64,000 bases of DNA from CATQHL01 sp965242895 (GTDB lineage Bacteria; Actinomycetota; Acidimicrobiia; Acidimicrobiales; CATQHL01): positions 2,356,001 through 2,420,000 of the forward strand of contig OZ251507.1 of assembly GCA_965242895.1 (NCBI GenBank), in the 5' to 3' direction. The number at the start of each line of letters is the position of its first letter. The first letter of the stretch is position 1. Below, one piece after another: positions 15,445 to 24,530 of this stretch. A program made the translations under genes and the position numbers. A model generated the notes under the pieces. It was not told the DNA's origin, did not search any database, and was given only the letters and a program-made list of their open reading frames with translations.

Positions 15445-16269
15445 ATGATTCATCTGCCTGAAGTCGAGGTGTTGAAGCGGGAATTAGAGCGCGACGCAGT
15501 CGGACGCGTGACCGTCAAGTCAGTCGATGTGCTGAGCCCGGGCGTGATCATGCCTTCCGATGAGACCTTTGAGCAGCGCCTTGCAGACGCCAAGGTTAAA
15601 GCGGTCGACCGCTCCGAGTTGAGGCTCTTGGTGAGTTTCGACAACGAGGAGATCCTGTCGATTTTCCTAGGGTCGGGAGGGCAGCTTCGGCGGCAGCCCA
15701 ACAGGGAGAAACTCCACCCCAAAACCAAGGTCGTCCTGCAGTTCGCTAAGTACGGGCAGCTGCGTCTGCTGGATTTCAAGAAGGGTGCTCGAATGCGGCT
15801 AGTCACCCAAAAGCAGGCCTCTTCGACCAAGGCGGGCAGGTTGGATCCGCTGCGGAGCCACATGTCCTGGAGGGATTTCGCCAATTGGGTGCGGGCAGCC
15901 AAGCCGACGGTTTTGAAGGACTTCCTCAGCAGCGGCAAGTATGTCATCGGTCTGGGTCAGTTGTATTCCGACGAGGTTCTCTTCGAAGCAGGGCTTCGCT
16001 ACGACCGCGTGACGCGCTCCTTGAACCCGCAGGAGTGCCGTCGGTTGTGGCGCGCCATCGTGGAAGTCCTGAACGAGGCGCTCAAGTACCGGGGCACCAC
16101 GCTGGAGAAGGACTACTTCTACTCTCTGGAGGGAATCCCAGGGCAGTACCAGGAGCATCTCAACGTGTTTCGCAAGCACGGAGAGTTGAGTCCGCGCTCC
16201 CGCCGTCCACTTGTGCGGACCAAACACCGAAACCGCTGGACTTACTATTGCGAGCAGTCGCAGGTATGA
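15445..16269 (+). CDS. Fpg/MutM-fold protein lacking catalytic residues
   Basis: A 274-residue homologue of formamidopyrimidine-DNA glycosylase in the usual fpg position between rnc and smc. The fold is recognisable: LPEVEVLKREL, the H2TH helix-hairpin GLGQLYSDEVLF, and GTTLEKDYF. But canonical MPELPEVE is MIHLPEVE, so catalytic Pro2/Glu3 are Ile/His. The hairpin Lys (RxKY) is replaced (DRSELR), HLGMSG is FLGSGG, the phosphate-binding Asn of GLGN is Gln, and three of four zinc cysteines are lost (GELSPRSR, CEQSQ). It probably still binds DNA but is not a lyase. The ATG has GGAGGAG upstream. Calling it active MutM would be wrong on this evidence. Confidence 0.85.
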   Translation: MIHLPEVEVLKRELERDAVGRVTVKSVDVLSPGVIMPSDETFEQRLADAKVKAVDRSELRLLVSFDNEEILSIFLGSGGQLRRQPNREKLHPKTKVVLQFAKYGQLRLLDFKKGARMRLVTQKQASSTKAGRLDPLRSHMSWRDFANWVRAAKPTVLKDFLSSGKYVIGLGQLYSDEVLFEAGLRYDRVTRSLNPQECRRLWRAIVEVLNEALKYRGTTLEKDYFYSLEGIPGQYQEHLNVFRKHGELSPRSRRPLVRTKHRNRWTYYCEQSQV

Positions 16270-16299
16270 ACTGGCTCTCTTCGTGAGTCAGGTTGCGTT

Positions 16300-19200
16300 G
16301 TGTTTCTGAAGTCGGTCACTCTGAAGGGGTTCAAGTCGTTTGCTGAGACGACGGTCGTCGACTTTGACCCTGGCCTCACCGTCGTGGTCGGCCCCAACGG
16401 CACAGGGAAGTCCAACATCGTGGAGTCCATCGCCTGGGTTCTGGGTTCGCAGTCGCCCACCAGCATGCGTTCGGATCAGATGCAGGACGTCATCTTTGCT
16501 GGCAGCGGGGGCAGGTCGCCCCTGGGGCGTGCAGAGGTCACGTTGGCGTTGGGGAACGAAGACGGACGTCTGCCCGTCGACTTTCCGGAGGTGGCGATCT
16601 CCCGCTCGCTTTTCCGCAGCGGCGAAAGCAGTTACGCCATCAACGGAACCCCCGCTCGGCTAGTCGACATCGTCGAACTCCTGGCGGCGGGGGGCGTGGG
16701 CAGGCATCGGCACGTGATCGTCTCGCAGGGCCGCATCGACGCCATGCTCGTGGCCAAACCCACCGAACGCCGAGCCGTCCTGGAGGAGGCGGCGGGGGTC
16801 TCGGCTTTCAGGCTGAGGAAGGATAAGGCCTTACGCAGGCTGGCCGCCGCCGAGGACAACCTGGTGCGTCTGGGCGATCAGTTGCGGGAGGTACGCAGGC
16901 AGCTGAAGCCTCTGGAGGAGCAGGCGGAGGCGGCGCAGCGGCACGGCGATCTGGCCGCTGAGCTGGAGCGAATCAGGCTCTACGTCCTGGCCGAGGAGTT
17001 TCGGATCTTGAACGACCGCCGTCGGAAGGCCGCCGCCGACCGACGCGACCTCGCCGACCTTCGTTCCGCTCATATAAGGGAGTCGGAGGTTCTGGAGAAA
17101 GGGATCGCTTCTGCCGAGCGGAGGTTGGCGGAGTCCACCGGGGTGGAGTTGACCCATTCCCTGGAGCGCTCAGGTTGCCTGCTGGGTCTGCTGGGCGACG
17201 TGGAGCGGTCGTTGACGGGGAAACTGGCCGTCCTGGAGCAACGTCGGCAGGCGTCGCTGTCTGAGGACGTCCTCTCGGTTCTGACAGCTGAAGCGGGAAA
17301 GCTGCGCGACGCCCTAGAGGGCGAAGACGCTGCGGTGGAAAAGCTGCGCCTTGAGATCGGCCGAGTGGAGGAGGAGGCTGCTGCGCTGAAGAGACGGCGC
17401 TCAGACTTTGAGAAGAGCCGAAGCGACCGACTCTTCGGCGATTCCGCCGGTTCCGACGTGGGGGCGTTGGAGGGGAAGTTGACGACCCTTGCGGAGGTCT
17501 TGCGCTCGGCCGAAGCGGAGGAAGCCGCCCTGCAGGGTCGCTGCGAGAGGCTGCAGAGTCAGTGCCATGCCGCCTCTGAGGAGCAAGAACTTCTGGCTGC
17601 CCGCTCTGTGGAGGTGCGAAACAAGTTGAGTGAAGCCTCGGCTGTTAGGGAAGCGGCCGCCGCTGGCCGCCGCTCGGCCGAAGTCGCCGAGTCTGAAGCT
17701 CTGCGGCAGGTGAACGAAGCCAGGATCGAGCTAGCCCTCTGGCGTTCCCGAGCTGAAGCCCTGCCCGATGGACGCTCGACGACCGCCGCAGGCTCCCCCG
17801 AGTTCCTTGCTTCCTTGAACGGCCTGTTAGGGATCTTGGAAGACCTGCTGTCTCCGGAACCCGGCTGGGAAGAAGCGCTCAGGGCGGCCGTCGGGGAATT
17901 GATGTCGGCTTTGGTGGTCGAGGGTGCGGATGCGGCGCAGTCGGTCTTCGACGCCCTGAAACAGGAAGACCTGGGGGGGATCGTCCTTCCTGTGATTCCT
18001 GCTGCTTCCGTGAGTTGTCCCTCGGTGGGGGAGCCTCTGGCGGCGCACGTGCGAGTCAGGGAGGATCGGGCGGGCGCTCTGGCGGCATCTCTGATCGGGG
18101 ACGTTGCGGTGGTGGACGACTGGCGGACGGCTGCAGAAGCTCTAGCCGTCCACCCCGAAGGGGTGTTCGTGACGCGTCAAGGCGACTCTCTGTCTGCCGG
18201 GGGGTGGCGCCTTAGCTCCTCGACAGACCGGACGCCAGCGGGCGGCTGGGCGAAGTCTGACATACGTCAATCCTTGGCCTCGGCCGAGTCCGACTTGGCC
18301 GAGAGAGAGCGGGAGCACCAGCGGGCGGCGGCAGAAGCCGTTCGCTGCTCAGAGGCCTTTTCTGTGGCCGAGGCTGACTTCGCAAAGGCCAGCAAGCAGG
18401 AGGCGGAGGTCAGGGAGAGAACTAGTGCGGTAGAGGGGAGGGCGGCTGCCCTGCGGCCCGAACTCGAAGAGATAACTGGGCGTCTGAACTCGACGCGCAC
18501 AGGCGCAGCAAAACTGCGAAGGGAAGTTAGCAGCGTGTCGGAACGACTAGAGGAGCGCCGGGGTCTGGAAAGCTCCGCCCGTCAGGCCCGTCAGAAGGAC
18601 GATGCACAGATGCGGGAGTTCGAGGACGAACACGCCGAGGTGTTGGACAAGCAAAGGGCGCTGGCCATACGTCTTGCGGAGGGGGAGACTCGCAAGAGCC
18701 TCTTCAGCAAGCGTCTCGAGGAGATCGAATCCCGTTTAGAGGAACACACTCGAAGCGTCGAATCTGCGGGGGCCGTCACCGACGAGGATCGAATCGCTGC
18801 TTTGGGTGTGCTGCGTGAACGAATCATGCGAAGAGAGCGCGCACTGCGCCTGAGCAGCGAGCGCATGCGTGCGCTGCAGAGCCGTCTAGCGGAACTCTCT
18901 CGGGAGCGTTTGCGTTCGCTCGAAACGGAGCGTCTCCGCCGCAACCGCCTGCTTCAGGAGGCTGCCGACCTAGTCGAGAAACTGCTGATTGCGGAGCGAA
19001 CCGAATCGGAGTTGAGCGTGCGCTGCGAATCCCTAGCGGAAACGCTGCACGCCCAGCACAACTGCGACCCTGCGTCTGCGGCGGCTCTGCCTCCTCCTGA
19101 ACTGCCGGAGGGAGTGAACGCCCAGCGGAGGATTCGGGAGATTGAGCGGCTGCTGCGCCGCATCGGAGAGATCAACCCCCTAGCCGAGAGGGAGTATGCG

Positions 19201-19800
19201 TCCCTGAAGGGGCATCACGACTTCCTGAGTTCGCAGGTGGAGGACGTCCGCAACGGCAAGAGGGAACTGAAGAAGGTGATAAAGGCGATCGACGCCGACA
19301 TAGTCAAGGTCTTTTCTGATTTCTACGAGAAGGTGGCGGGTGCGTTCGAGCAGTGCTTCTCCACCCTGTTCGAAGGCGGCACGGGAAGGCTTCGTCTCAC
19401 CGACCCCGACGACCCTCTGGAATCTGGGGTAGAGATCGAAGCCTCCCCCCGCGGCAAGTACATGCGCAGGCTTGCTCTCCTCTCGGGCGGAGAACGCTCG
19501 CTGACCGCGATGGCCCTGGTGTTCGCCCTGCTCCGCTCGCAGAACTCCCCGTTCTTCGTGCTCGACGAGGTCGATGCAGCCCTCGACGACGCCAACCTCT
19601 ACCGCTTCCTGCGCCTTACCGAGGAGTTCCGCAGCGAAGTGCAGCTGCTGCTGATTTCGCATCAAAAACGCACGATGGAGGTGGCCGACTGCCTTTTGGG
19701 GGTGTCGATGAAGCCGGGCGGAGGCTCCAGGGTGGTGTCGGAGCGTTCGAGCGGGCGGCTGAGCCGGGCCGTGCCGGCCTCGTTGTCGAGAGTCGGCTGA
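16300..19800 (+). CDS. smc: Chromosome segregation protein SMC
   Basis: A 1166-residue condensin ATPase. The N-terminal Walker A is GPNGTGKSN; the C-terminal signature LLSGGERSLTAMAL and Walker B FFVLDEVDAALDDANL form the other half of the head. Two long coiled coils (about 165-490 and 660-1000) flank a hinge near 495-640. The GTG start gives MFLKSVTLKGFKSFA, the standard SMC beginning. The TGA stop is part of a GGCTGATT repeat. Confidence 0.97.
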   Translation: MFLKSVTLKGFKSFAETTVVDFDPGLTVVVGPNGTGKSNIVESIAWVLGSQSPTSMRSDQMQDVIFAGSGGRSPLGRAEVTLALGNEDGRLPVDFPEVAISRSLFRSGESSYAINGTPARLVDIVELLAAGGVGRHRHVIVSQGRIDAMLVAKPTERRAVLEEAAGVSAFRLRKDKALRRLAAAEDNLVRLGDQLREVRRQLKPLEEQAEAAQRHGDLAAELERIRLYVLAEEFRILNDRRRKAAADRRDLADLRSAHIRESEVLEKGIASAERRLAESTGVELTHSLERSGCLLGLLGDVERSLTGKLAVLEQRRQASLSEDVLSVLTAEAGKLRDALEGEDAAVEKLRLEIGRVEEEAAALKRRRSDFEKSRSDRLFGDSAGSDVGALEGKLTTLAEVLRSAEAEEAALQGRCERLQSQCHAASEEQELLAARSVEVRNKLSEASAVREAAAAGRRSAEVAESEALRQVNEARIELALWRSRAEALPDGRSTTAAGSPEFLASLNGLLGILEDLLSPEPGWEEALRAAVGELMSALVVEGADAAQSVFDALKQEDLGGIVLPVIPAASVSCPSVGEPLAAHVRVREDRAGALAASLIGDVAVVDDWRTAAEALAVHPEGVFVTRQGDSLSAGGWRLSSSTDRTPAGGWAKSDIRQSLASAESDLAEREREHQRAAAEAVRCSEAFSVAEADFAKASKQEAEVRERTSAVEGRAAALRPELEEITGRLNSTRTGAAKLRREVSSVSERLEERRGLESSARQARQKDDAQMREFEDEHAEVLDKQRALAIRLAEGETRKSLFSKRLEEIESRLEEHTRSVESAGAVTDEDRIAALGVLRERIMRRERALRLSSERMRALQSRLAELSRERLRSLETERLRRNRLLQEAADLVEKLLIAERTESELSVRCESLAETLHAQHNCDPASAAALPPPELPEGVNAQRRIREIERLLRRIGEINPLAEREYASLKGHHDFLSSQVEDVRNGKRELKKVIKAIDADIVKVFSDFYEKVAGAFEQCFSTLFEGGTGRLRLTDPDDPLESGVEIEASPRGKYMRRLALLSGGERSLTAMALVFALLRSQNSPFFVLDEVDAALDDANLYRFLRLTEEFRSEVQLLLISHQKRTMEVADCLLGVSMKPGGGSRVVSERSSGRLSRAVPASLSRVG

Positions 19801-19945
19801 TTCGCTTGGCTGATTTCTACCTTCTTGGCTGATTTCGACTTATACGGTTGGCTTTATGCGGGTGGTTCCTGAAGGTGGTTCGTGAGGGTGGGCTCTACAG
19901 GCGGGCTCGTGAGGGTGCGAAACCCTCTCAGGACGCTCAGACTCG
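19795..19945 (+). repeat. Degenerate repeats from the smc stop into the htrA leader
   Basis: GGCTGATT recurs at 19795, 19808 and 19827; the first copy holds the smc stop codon. Downstream, GGTTCGTGAGGGTGGGCTC and GGCTCGTGAGGGTGCG form a second imperfect pair (about 19879-19920). The 180-bp gap otherwise holds only the likely promoter of the HtrA-like gene (TAGCAT at 19969-19974). Confidence 0.65.
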
Positions 19946-19980
19946 CTCAGGCTGTCGTATGTTTCGGATAGCATGGGGGC

Positions 19981-21426
19981 GTGGAGACAGGTCAGAATCG
20001 AGATCGTCGGCAGGAAGGCTCCTACTTTCCAAGTCCTGAAGACGGCGCATCGTTTCGCCCGTCTGAGCCGATCAAAGCGTCCGAATCCTGGCTGCCCCCC
20101 CAGCAGACGCGGTATCCGGAGGCGCCCGGTTTCTTGGACGAAGCCGCGGGCGGCGACCTGCAGGCGGGCGCAGATCCAAGGTCTTCTAGACCGGCCTTGC
20201 TGAGGCGCCGCGGTCAGGCTTCCCCCAACAAACCTAAGAGGCCTAGGCGCCAAGTTGGCTTTGGGGGCAGTCTTCTCAAGCAGGTACTCATCGGACTAGG
20301 CGTGCTGTCGTTGATGCTCATGGCCGTGGCCGCCTTCCTCTCTGTCATCAATGACCGCTCTAGCGATCCTCCACCTCTCGCATCGGATGCAGTCACTGAA
20401 CCGCTCGCGCAGCCAGCCGTCGTCAACCCCAGTCAGGTCACAGAGGTGACGACCGCTCCAGTGGTGGCCGCCGGGGAGCAAGGCGGCGGGGGTGACGGAA
20501 GCGGTCAGACAGCGCCGCCCGTGACTTCGCCCCCCGACCCCTTGGTTGCCGTGGCGCAACGAGTTCTTCCTGCGGTTGTGACTATCGAAACTCCTACCGG
20601 GCAAGGTTCCGGCATCATCTACGATCCCGAGGGGTACATCTACACGGCGGCCCACGTCCTCGACGAAGCGGATTCCGTGGTGGTCAGGCTTCACAGCGGT
20701 TTCAAAGTGGAAGGGGAAATCATCGGAGCCAATGCCGAATACGACGTGGCGGTTGTCAAGATCGACACAGATCAGCCTTTCGGGATTGCGGAGTTTGCGG
20801 GTCTTTCCACGGTCGAGGTCGGTCAGGTCGCAGTGGCGGCGGGAAGCCCTTACGGGTTCGAGAACGGAGTTAGCAGCGGCATCGTCAGCGCCGTGGGCCG
20901 CGTCCCGAGTTTGCCCAGCGATTCTGCTGTGAGGGACATCCCGTCCGTCGGGATGATCCAGACGAGTTCGGCGATCAACTTTGGCGACAGCGGGGGGGCG
21001 TTAGCCGATTCTCAGGGGCGGGTCATCGGAATGAACGTGGCCATCGTCTCCGCAGGCGGCGGGAACGACGGCCTAGGGTTCGCAATACCCATCGAGGTGG
21101 TTGAGAAGATTGGCGACCTCATTATCGCAGGGGATGATCTGCAGCCTGGCTTCGTAGGGATCACCGGAATGACGCCCCAGTTGGGGCATCCCGGAGCCGA
21201 GATCGTGACAGTGGTAGAGGGAGCGCCGGCCGACATCGCCGGGCTGCGTGCGGGCGACCTGATAGTCGCTGTGGACGATCTGCCCGTCAAATCCATAGAA
21301 GACCTCGTAGCAATCCTCAGACTGCTGCAGGTTGGTACCGAGGTCGACCTTGAAATCGAGCGGGACGGAGATCGCAGAAACTTCGAAGTCACGCTGAGTT
21401 CGCGTGATCTCTTCGACGAAGAGTAG
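19981..21426 (+). CDS. HtrA/DegP-like membrane serine protease with PDZ domain
   Basis: A 481-residue protein: a cytoplasmic Pro-rich N-terminus (1-100, ending in a basic KPKRPRR stretch), one membrane segment (about 101-123), a Pro/Thr linker, a trypsin-like domain (about 185-375) and a C-terminal PDZ domain (about 388-475). The catalytic triad is His225 (TAAHV), Asp255 (YDVAVV) and Ser337 (GDSGG, where most HtrA have GNSGG). It probably degrades damaged envelope proteins outside the membrane. The GTG start has TAGCAT ending 6 nt upstream. Its end overlaps ftsY by 23 nt, and smc-ftsY neighbours rarely carry a protease between them. Confidence 0.88.
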   Translation: METGQNRDRRQEGSYFPSPEDGASFRPSEPIKASESWLPPQQTRYPEAPGFLDEAAGGDLQAGADPRSSRPALLRRRGQASPNKPKRPRRQVGFGGSLLKQVLIGLGVLSLMLMAVAAFLSVINDRSSDPPPLASDAVTEPLAQPAVVNPSQVTEVTTAPVVAAGEQGGGGDGSGQTAPPVTSPPDPLVAVAQRVLPAVVTIETPTGQGSGIIYDPEGYIYTAAHVLDEADSVVVRLHSGFKVEGEIIGANAEYDVAVVKIDTDQPFGIAEFAGLSTVEVGQVAVAAGSPYGFENGVSSGIVSAVGRVPSLPSDSAVRDIPSVGMIQTSSAINFGDSGGALADSQGRVIGMNVAIVSAGGGNDGLGFAIPIEVVEKIGDLIIAGDDLQPGFVGITGMTPQLGHPGAEIVTVVEGAPADIAGLRAGDLIVAVDDLPVKSIEDLVAILRLLQVGTEVDLEIERDGDRRNFEVTLSSRDLFDEE

Positions 21427-22378
21427 GAGGCGTAGGGCGCCGACTTCGGAGGTCGAGGAGCGTAAAGGCGCCTTGGCTCCGAACTGGCGGGGGCGGTTAA
21501 GCACCGCTCGAGGTGCTTTCACTGGGCGGCTTTCCGCCATTCTGGCGCGCAGCGTCCTCGACGACGAAACCTGGGACTTGCTGGAACGCTCCCTGATTTT
21601 GAGCGACGTCGGAGTCGACGCCGCCGAGCACCTCTTGTCGGCCTTGCGGGAAGAAGCCTCAATTCGGAAGGTCCGCGATCCGGCCGCTCTGGAACTCATG
21701 CTGCATGCAGCCATCGTCGACCTGCTGGAGTCGGGAGACAGAACGCTGGATCGTTCCGGTTCGCCCTCAGTCTGGATGTTCGTGGGAGTGAACGGCTCGG
21801 GGAAGACCACCACGATCGGCAAACTCGCCCACGCCGAGGTCGAAGCAGGGCGGAAGGTGGTCCTGGCCGCCGGCGACACGTTCAGGGCCGCAGCGGTCGA
21901 GCAGCTGCAGGCCTGGGCGGAGCGCACAGGGGCGGGAATCGTGGCCGGACAGCAGGGAGGCGATCCGGCGTCCGTCGTGTACGACGCCATCGAACACGCC
22001 CGATCGACGGGCGCCGACCTCGTGCTGGCCGACACTGCGGGGCGGCTGCATTCCAATCACAATCTCATGGCCGAGCTCGCCAAGATCCGGCGTGTGGCAG
22101 CCAAGGCGTCCGGGCTTCTGTGCGAGGTCATGCTCGTTCTGGATGCGGCGGGGGGGCAGAACTCTCTCGCTCAGGCGCGAGAGTTCGGCGCTGCAGTGGG
22201 CGTGACCGGTGCGGTGCTCACCAAGTTGGACGGATCGGCGCGGGGCGGGGTGGTGCTTGGGGTGGAGAGCAGTCTGGGTCTGCGCGTCAAGTTGGTTGGA
22301 CTTGGAGAGGGGCCGAAGGACTTGGCGCCGTTCGACGCCAAGGAGTTCGCCGACGCTCTGCTCGGAGTGGGCGGCTGA
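21404..22378 (+). CDS. ftsY: Signal recognition particle receptor FtsY
   Basis: A 324-residue SRP-receptor GTPase that docks ribosome-SRP complexes at the membrane. It has the N domain, then G1 GVNGSGKTTTIGKLAH, GDTFRAAAVEQLQ, DTAGRLHSN and TKLDGSARGGVVLG. It lacks the long acidic A domain; a basic N-terminus (KSRRRR) may contact lipid. The GTG start lies inside the 3' end of the protease gene. ffh starts 2 nt after its stop, so the two SRP GTPases are coupled. Confidence 0.95.
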   Translation: MISSTKSRRRRAPTSEVEERKGALAPNWRGRLSTARGAFTGRLSAILARSVLDDETWDLLERSLILSDVGVDAAEHLLSALREEASIRKVRDPAALELMLHAAIVDLLESGDRTLDRSGSPSVWMFVGVNGSGKTTTIGKLAHAEVEAGRKVVLAAGDTFRAAAVEQLQAWAERTGAGIVAGQQGGDPASVVYDAIEHARSTGADLVLADTAGRLHSNHNLMAELAKIRRVAAKASGLLCEVMLVLDAAGGQNSLAQAREFGAAVGVTGAVLTKLDGSARGGVVLGVESSLGLRVKLVGLGEGPKDLAPFDAKEFADALLGVGG

Positions 22379-22380
22379 GC

Positions 22381-23811
22381 ATGTTCGAGTCGCTTTCCGC
22401 CCGTTTTGTAGAGGTATTCGCCGCCCTGAGGCGGCGCGGCAGGCTGCGCCCAGCCGACGTAGACGAGGCTCTAGATCAGATACGCCGCGCCCTGCTAGAA
22501 GCAGACGTGGCGGTTGACGTGGTGTCTTCGTTCAGAGAGCGGGTGCGCCGACGCTCGCTCGAAGCCGACCTGCATAAGGCGCTCGACCCGGCGCAGCAAG
22601 TGCTGAAGATCGTTTATGTGGAACTAGGGCACATTCTGGGCGGGGAAGCGCCGGCGATCACTTACGCGTCCCGTCCCCCTACTGTCGTCTTGTTGGCGGG
22701 GCTGCAGGGTTCCGGCAAGACGACGGCTGCAGTCAAGTTGGCCCGCTGGTTCCGAACGCAGGGACGCTTCCCGCTGCTGGTGGGCGCCGACCTGACTCGT
22801 CCGGCGGCCGTGGATCAGTTGCGGGTGCTAGCCCGGGAGGTTGGTGTCCCCGTTTTCAGCGGTCTCGGTGATCCCGCCGAGGTCGCCCGCGAGGGGCTGA
22901 GTGAGGCTCGGCGGCTAGGCAAGGACATCCTGATCTGCGACACCGCCGGGCGCCAAGTCGTCGACGACGCCTTGATGTCGGAGATCGGAAGGATCTCCGA
23001 AGAGATTAAGCCTCACCACAAGTTCCTGGTGTTGGACGCAATGACCGGTCAGGAGGCTGTGAGGGTGGGGGAGGCGTTCCACGCCGTCCTAGGTATCGAC
23101 GGGCTGATACTCACGAAACTCGACGGCGACGCCAGAGGCGGTGCTGCGCTTTCCTTGAAGAGCGTTCTGGGCGTCGGGGTGATGTTTGTCTCGGAGGGAG
23201 AGCGCCCGACGGACCTGGACCGCTTCCATCCGGAGCGCATGGCCGGACGGATACTCGGAATGGGGGACATATTGACCCTCATGGAGCGGGCCGAGCAGGC
23301 CTACGGCGCCGAGCAGGTGAAAGAGACGGTCGAGCAGATTAGGCAAGGGCAGTTCACCTTTAATGATTTCCTAGATCAGTTGCGCCAGTTGAAGAAGATA
23401 GGTGGAGTGGAGGGGTTTCTTTCCCACATGCCTGGCGCTCCTGTGAACAGGGCAGGCTTCGCCAACGACAAAACGATGGCTCAAGCCGAGGCGATGATCT
23501 GCTCCATGACGCCCCAGGAACGGATGCAGCCCTCCATCATCGACGCTTCGCGGCGGCGGCGGATCGCCAAGGGCAGCGGTACTTCCGTCGCTGAGGTTTC
23601 CGGCTTGCTGGAGAAGCTCTCCGAGGCGCGTCGGATGATACAGCGCCTCGGGAAGTCGGGCGCCCCCCGCCGGAGCAAGACAAAATCCAAGAAGTCCTCG
23701 AAAGGCCGCAGGCCGCCCGCTCGGACATCGCACTCGCCGAAGTCGCCGAATTTCGAAGAGCAACTCAAGCTTCTAAGGAACTCCGAGAGTTTTCCTCTAG
23801 AGTGGCCTTGA
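22381..23811 (+). CDS. ffh: Signal recognition particle protein Ffh
   Basis: A 476-residue SRP54 GTPase with an NG domain (GLQGSGKTTAAVKLARW, GADLTRPAAVDQL, DTAGRQVVDD, TKLDGDARGGAALS) and a Met-rich M domain that binds 4.5S RNA and signal peptides (GMGDILTLMERAEQAY through SRRRRIAKGSGTSVAEV). ATG 22381 gives the canonical MFESLSARF; the open frame continues upstream only as a shadow inside ftsY. The basic tail (KSKKSSKGRR) is typical of actinobacteria. Confidence 0.97.
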   Translation: MFESLSARFVEVFAALRRRGRLRPADVDEALDQIRRALLEADVAVDVVSSFRERVRRRSLEADLHKALDPAQQVLKIVYVELGHILGGEAPAITYASRPPTVVLLAGLQGSGKTTAAVKLARWFRTQGRFPLLVGADLTRPAAVDQLRVLAREVGVPVFSGLGDPAEVAREGLSEARRLGKDILICDTAGRQVVDDALMSEIGRISEEIKPHHKFLVLDAMTGQEAVRVGEAFHAVLGIDGLILTKLDGDARGGAALSLKSVLGVGVMFVSEGERPTDLDRFHPERMAGRILGMGDILTLMERAEQAYGAEQVKETVEQIRQGQFTFNDFLDQLRQLKKIGGVEGFLSHMPGAPVNRAGFANDKTMAQAEAMICSMTPQERMQPSIIDASRRRRIAKGSGTSVAEVSGLLEKLSEARRMIQRLGKSGAPRRSKTKSKKSSKGRRPPARTSHSPKSPNFEEQLKLLRNSESFPLEWP

Positions 23812-23904
23812 TGCCTAGAGGCGTCGCTTGTTTGGATTGCCGTTCGGCCAACTGGTTTCGGCGGGCAGGCTTGAGCAAGCCAATGGATACGGAAGGAAAT
23901 TGAG

Positions 23905-24219
23905 GTGGCTGTACGTCTTCGCTTGATGCGCCGAGGAAAAAAGAAACAACCCACATATCGAGTGGTGGCAGCCGACTCCCGGACGGCTAGGGACGGGCGC
24001 TTCATCGAAGCTATAGGTTTCTACGACCCTCGAGAGGATCCGTCGGTGGTGGAGATCGACGAGGAGAAAGCGTTGAAGTGGCTCCGAAACGGGGCACAGC
24101 CCAGCGAGAGGGTGGAGAAACTCCTGAAGATTTCGGGCGTCTGGAGCGAGTTCACCGGCGAGAAGCCCACCGTTTCAGACCTAGCCGACTTGGTCGCTTC
24201 GGAAGGTGAATCCCGATGA
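23905..24219 (+). CDS. rpsP: 30S ribosomal protein S16
   Basis: A 104-residue protein. MAVRLRLMRRGKKKQPTYRV and GFYDPREDPSVVEIDEEKAL are characteristic S16 blocks. The GTG start at 23905 has AAGGAAATTGAG upstream. The stop overlaps the following KH-domain gene (ATGA). It heads the rpsP-khpA-rimM-trmD set of ribosome-maturation genes. Confidence 0.96.
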   Translation: MAVRLRLMRRGKKKQPTYRVVAADSRTARDGRFIEAIGFYDPREDPSVVEIDEEKALKWLRNGAQPSERVEKLLKISGVWSEFTGEKPTVSDLADLVASEGESR

Positions 24220-24530
24220 GCGACGGACACGAAAATGGGGATTGGGACGTGGAAGACAACCCTCTTCCCGGAAACGCCGAGGCAGTCGCTCCGACTGCTT
24301 GCGAAGTCCTAGAGCACGTCGTTCGTTGGGTCGTGGAGAACCCCAACGAGGTCGTCGTGGAGGCTTTCGACGACGGCGACACTATCCGCCTGGAGGTGGC
24401 CGTGTCGCCCGAGGACGTGGGGCGTGTGATCGGGCGGCGAGGGCGTGTAGCGAACGCCATTCGCACTATCGTGCGCTCCGCCGCGGTGAACGACGGCTGC
24501 AGCGTGGACGTCACCTTCCTCGAACCCTGA
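24216..24530 (+). CDS. khpA: KH-domain RNA-binding protein KhpA
   Basis: A 104-residue protein whose C-terminal part is a type II KH domain with the GxxG loop in VGRVIGRRGRVANAIRTIV. The usual KhpA is about 75-80 residues; here an acidic 25-residue N-terminus is added (GDWDVEDNPLPGNAEA). KhpA binds RNA and, with KhpB, affects cell length and lipid homeostasis in Gram-positive bacteria. It is coupled by overlap to rpsP and rimM. Confidence 0.9.
   Translation: MSDGHENGDWDVEDNPLPGNAEAVAPTACEVLEHVVRWVVENPNEVVVEAFDDGDTIRLEVAVSPEDVGRVIGRRGRVANAIRTIVRSAAVNDGCSVDVTFLEP

Noticed and set aside
21404..21426. Frameshift fusing the HtrA-like and FtsY proteins
   Set aside because: The protease frame ends cleanly after a complete PDZ domain and FtsY has a full N domain from its own GTG. 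The 23-nt overlap is ordinary coupling.
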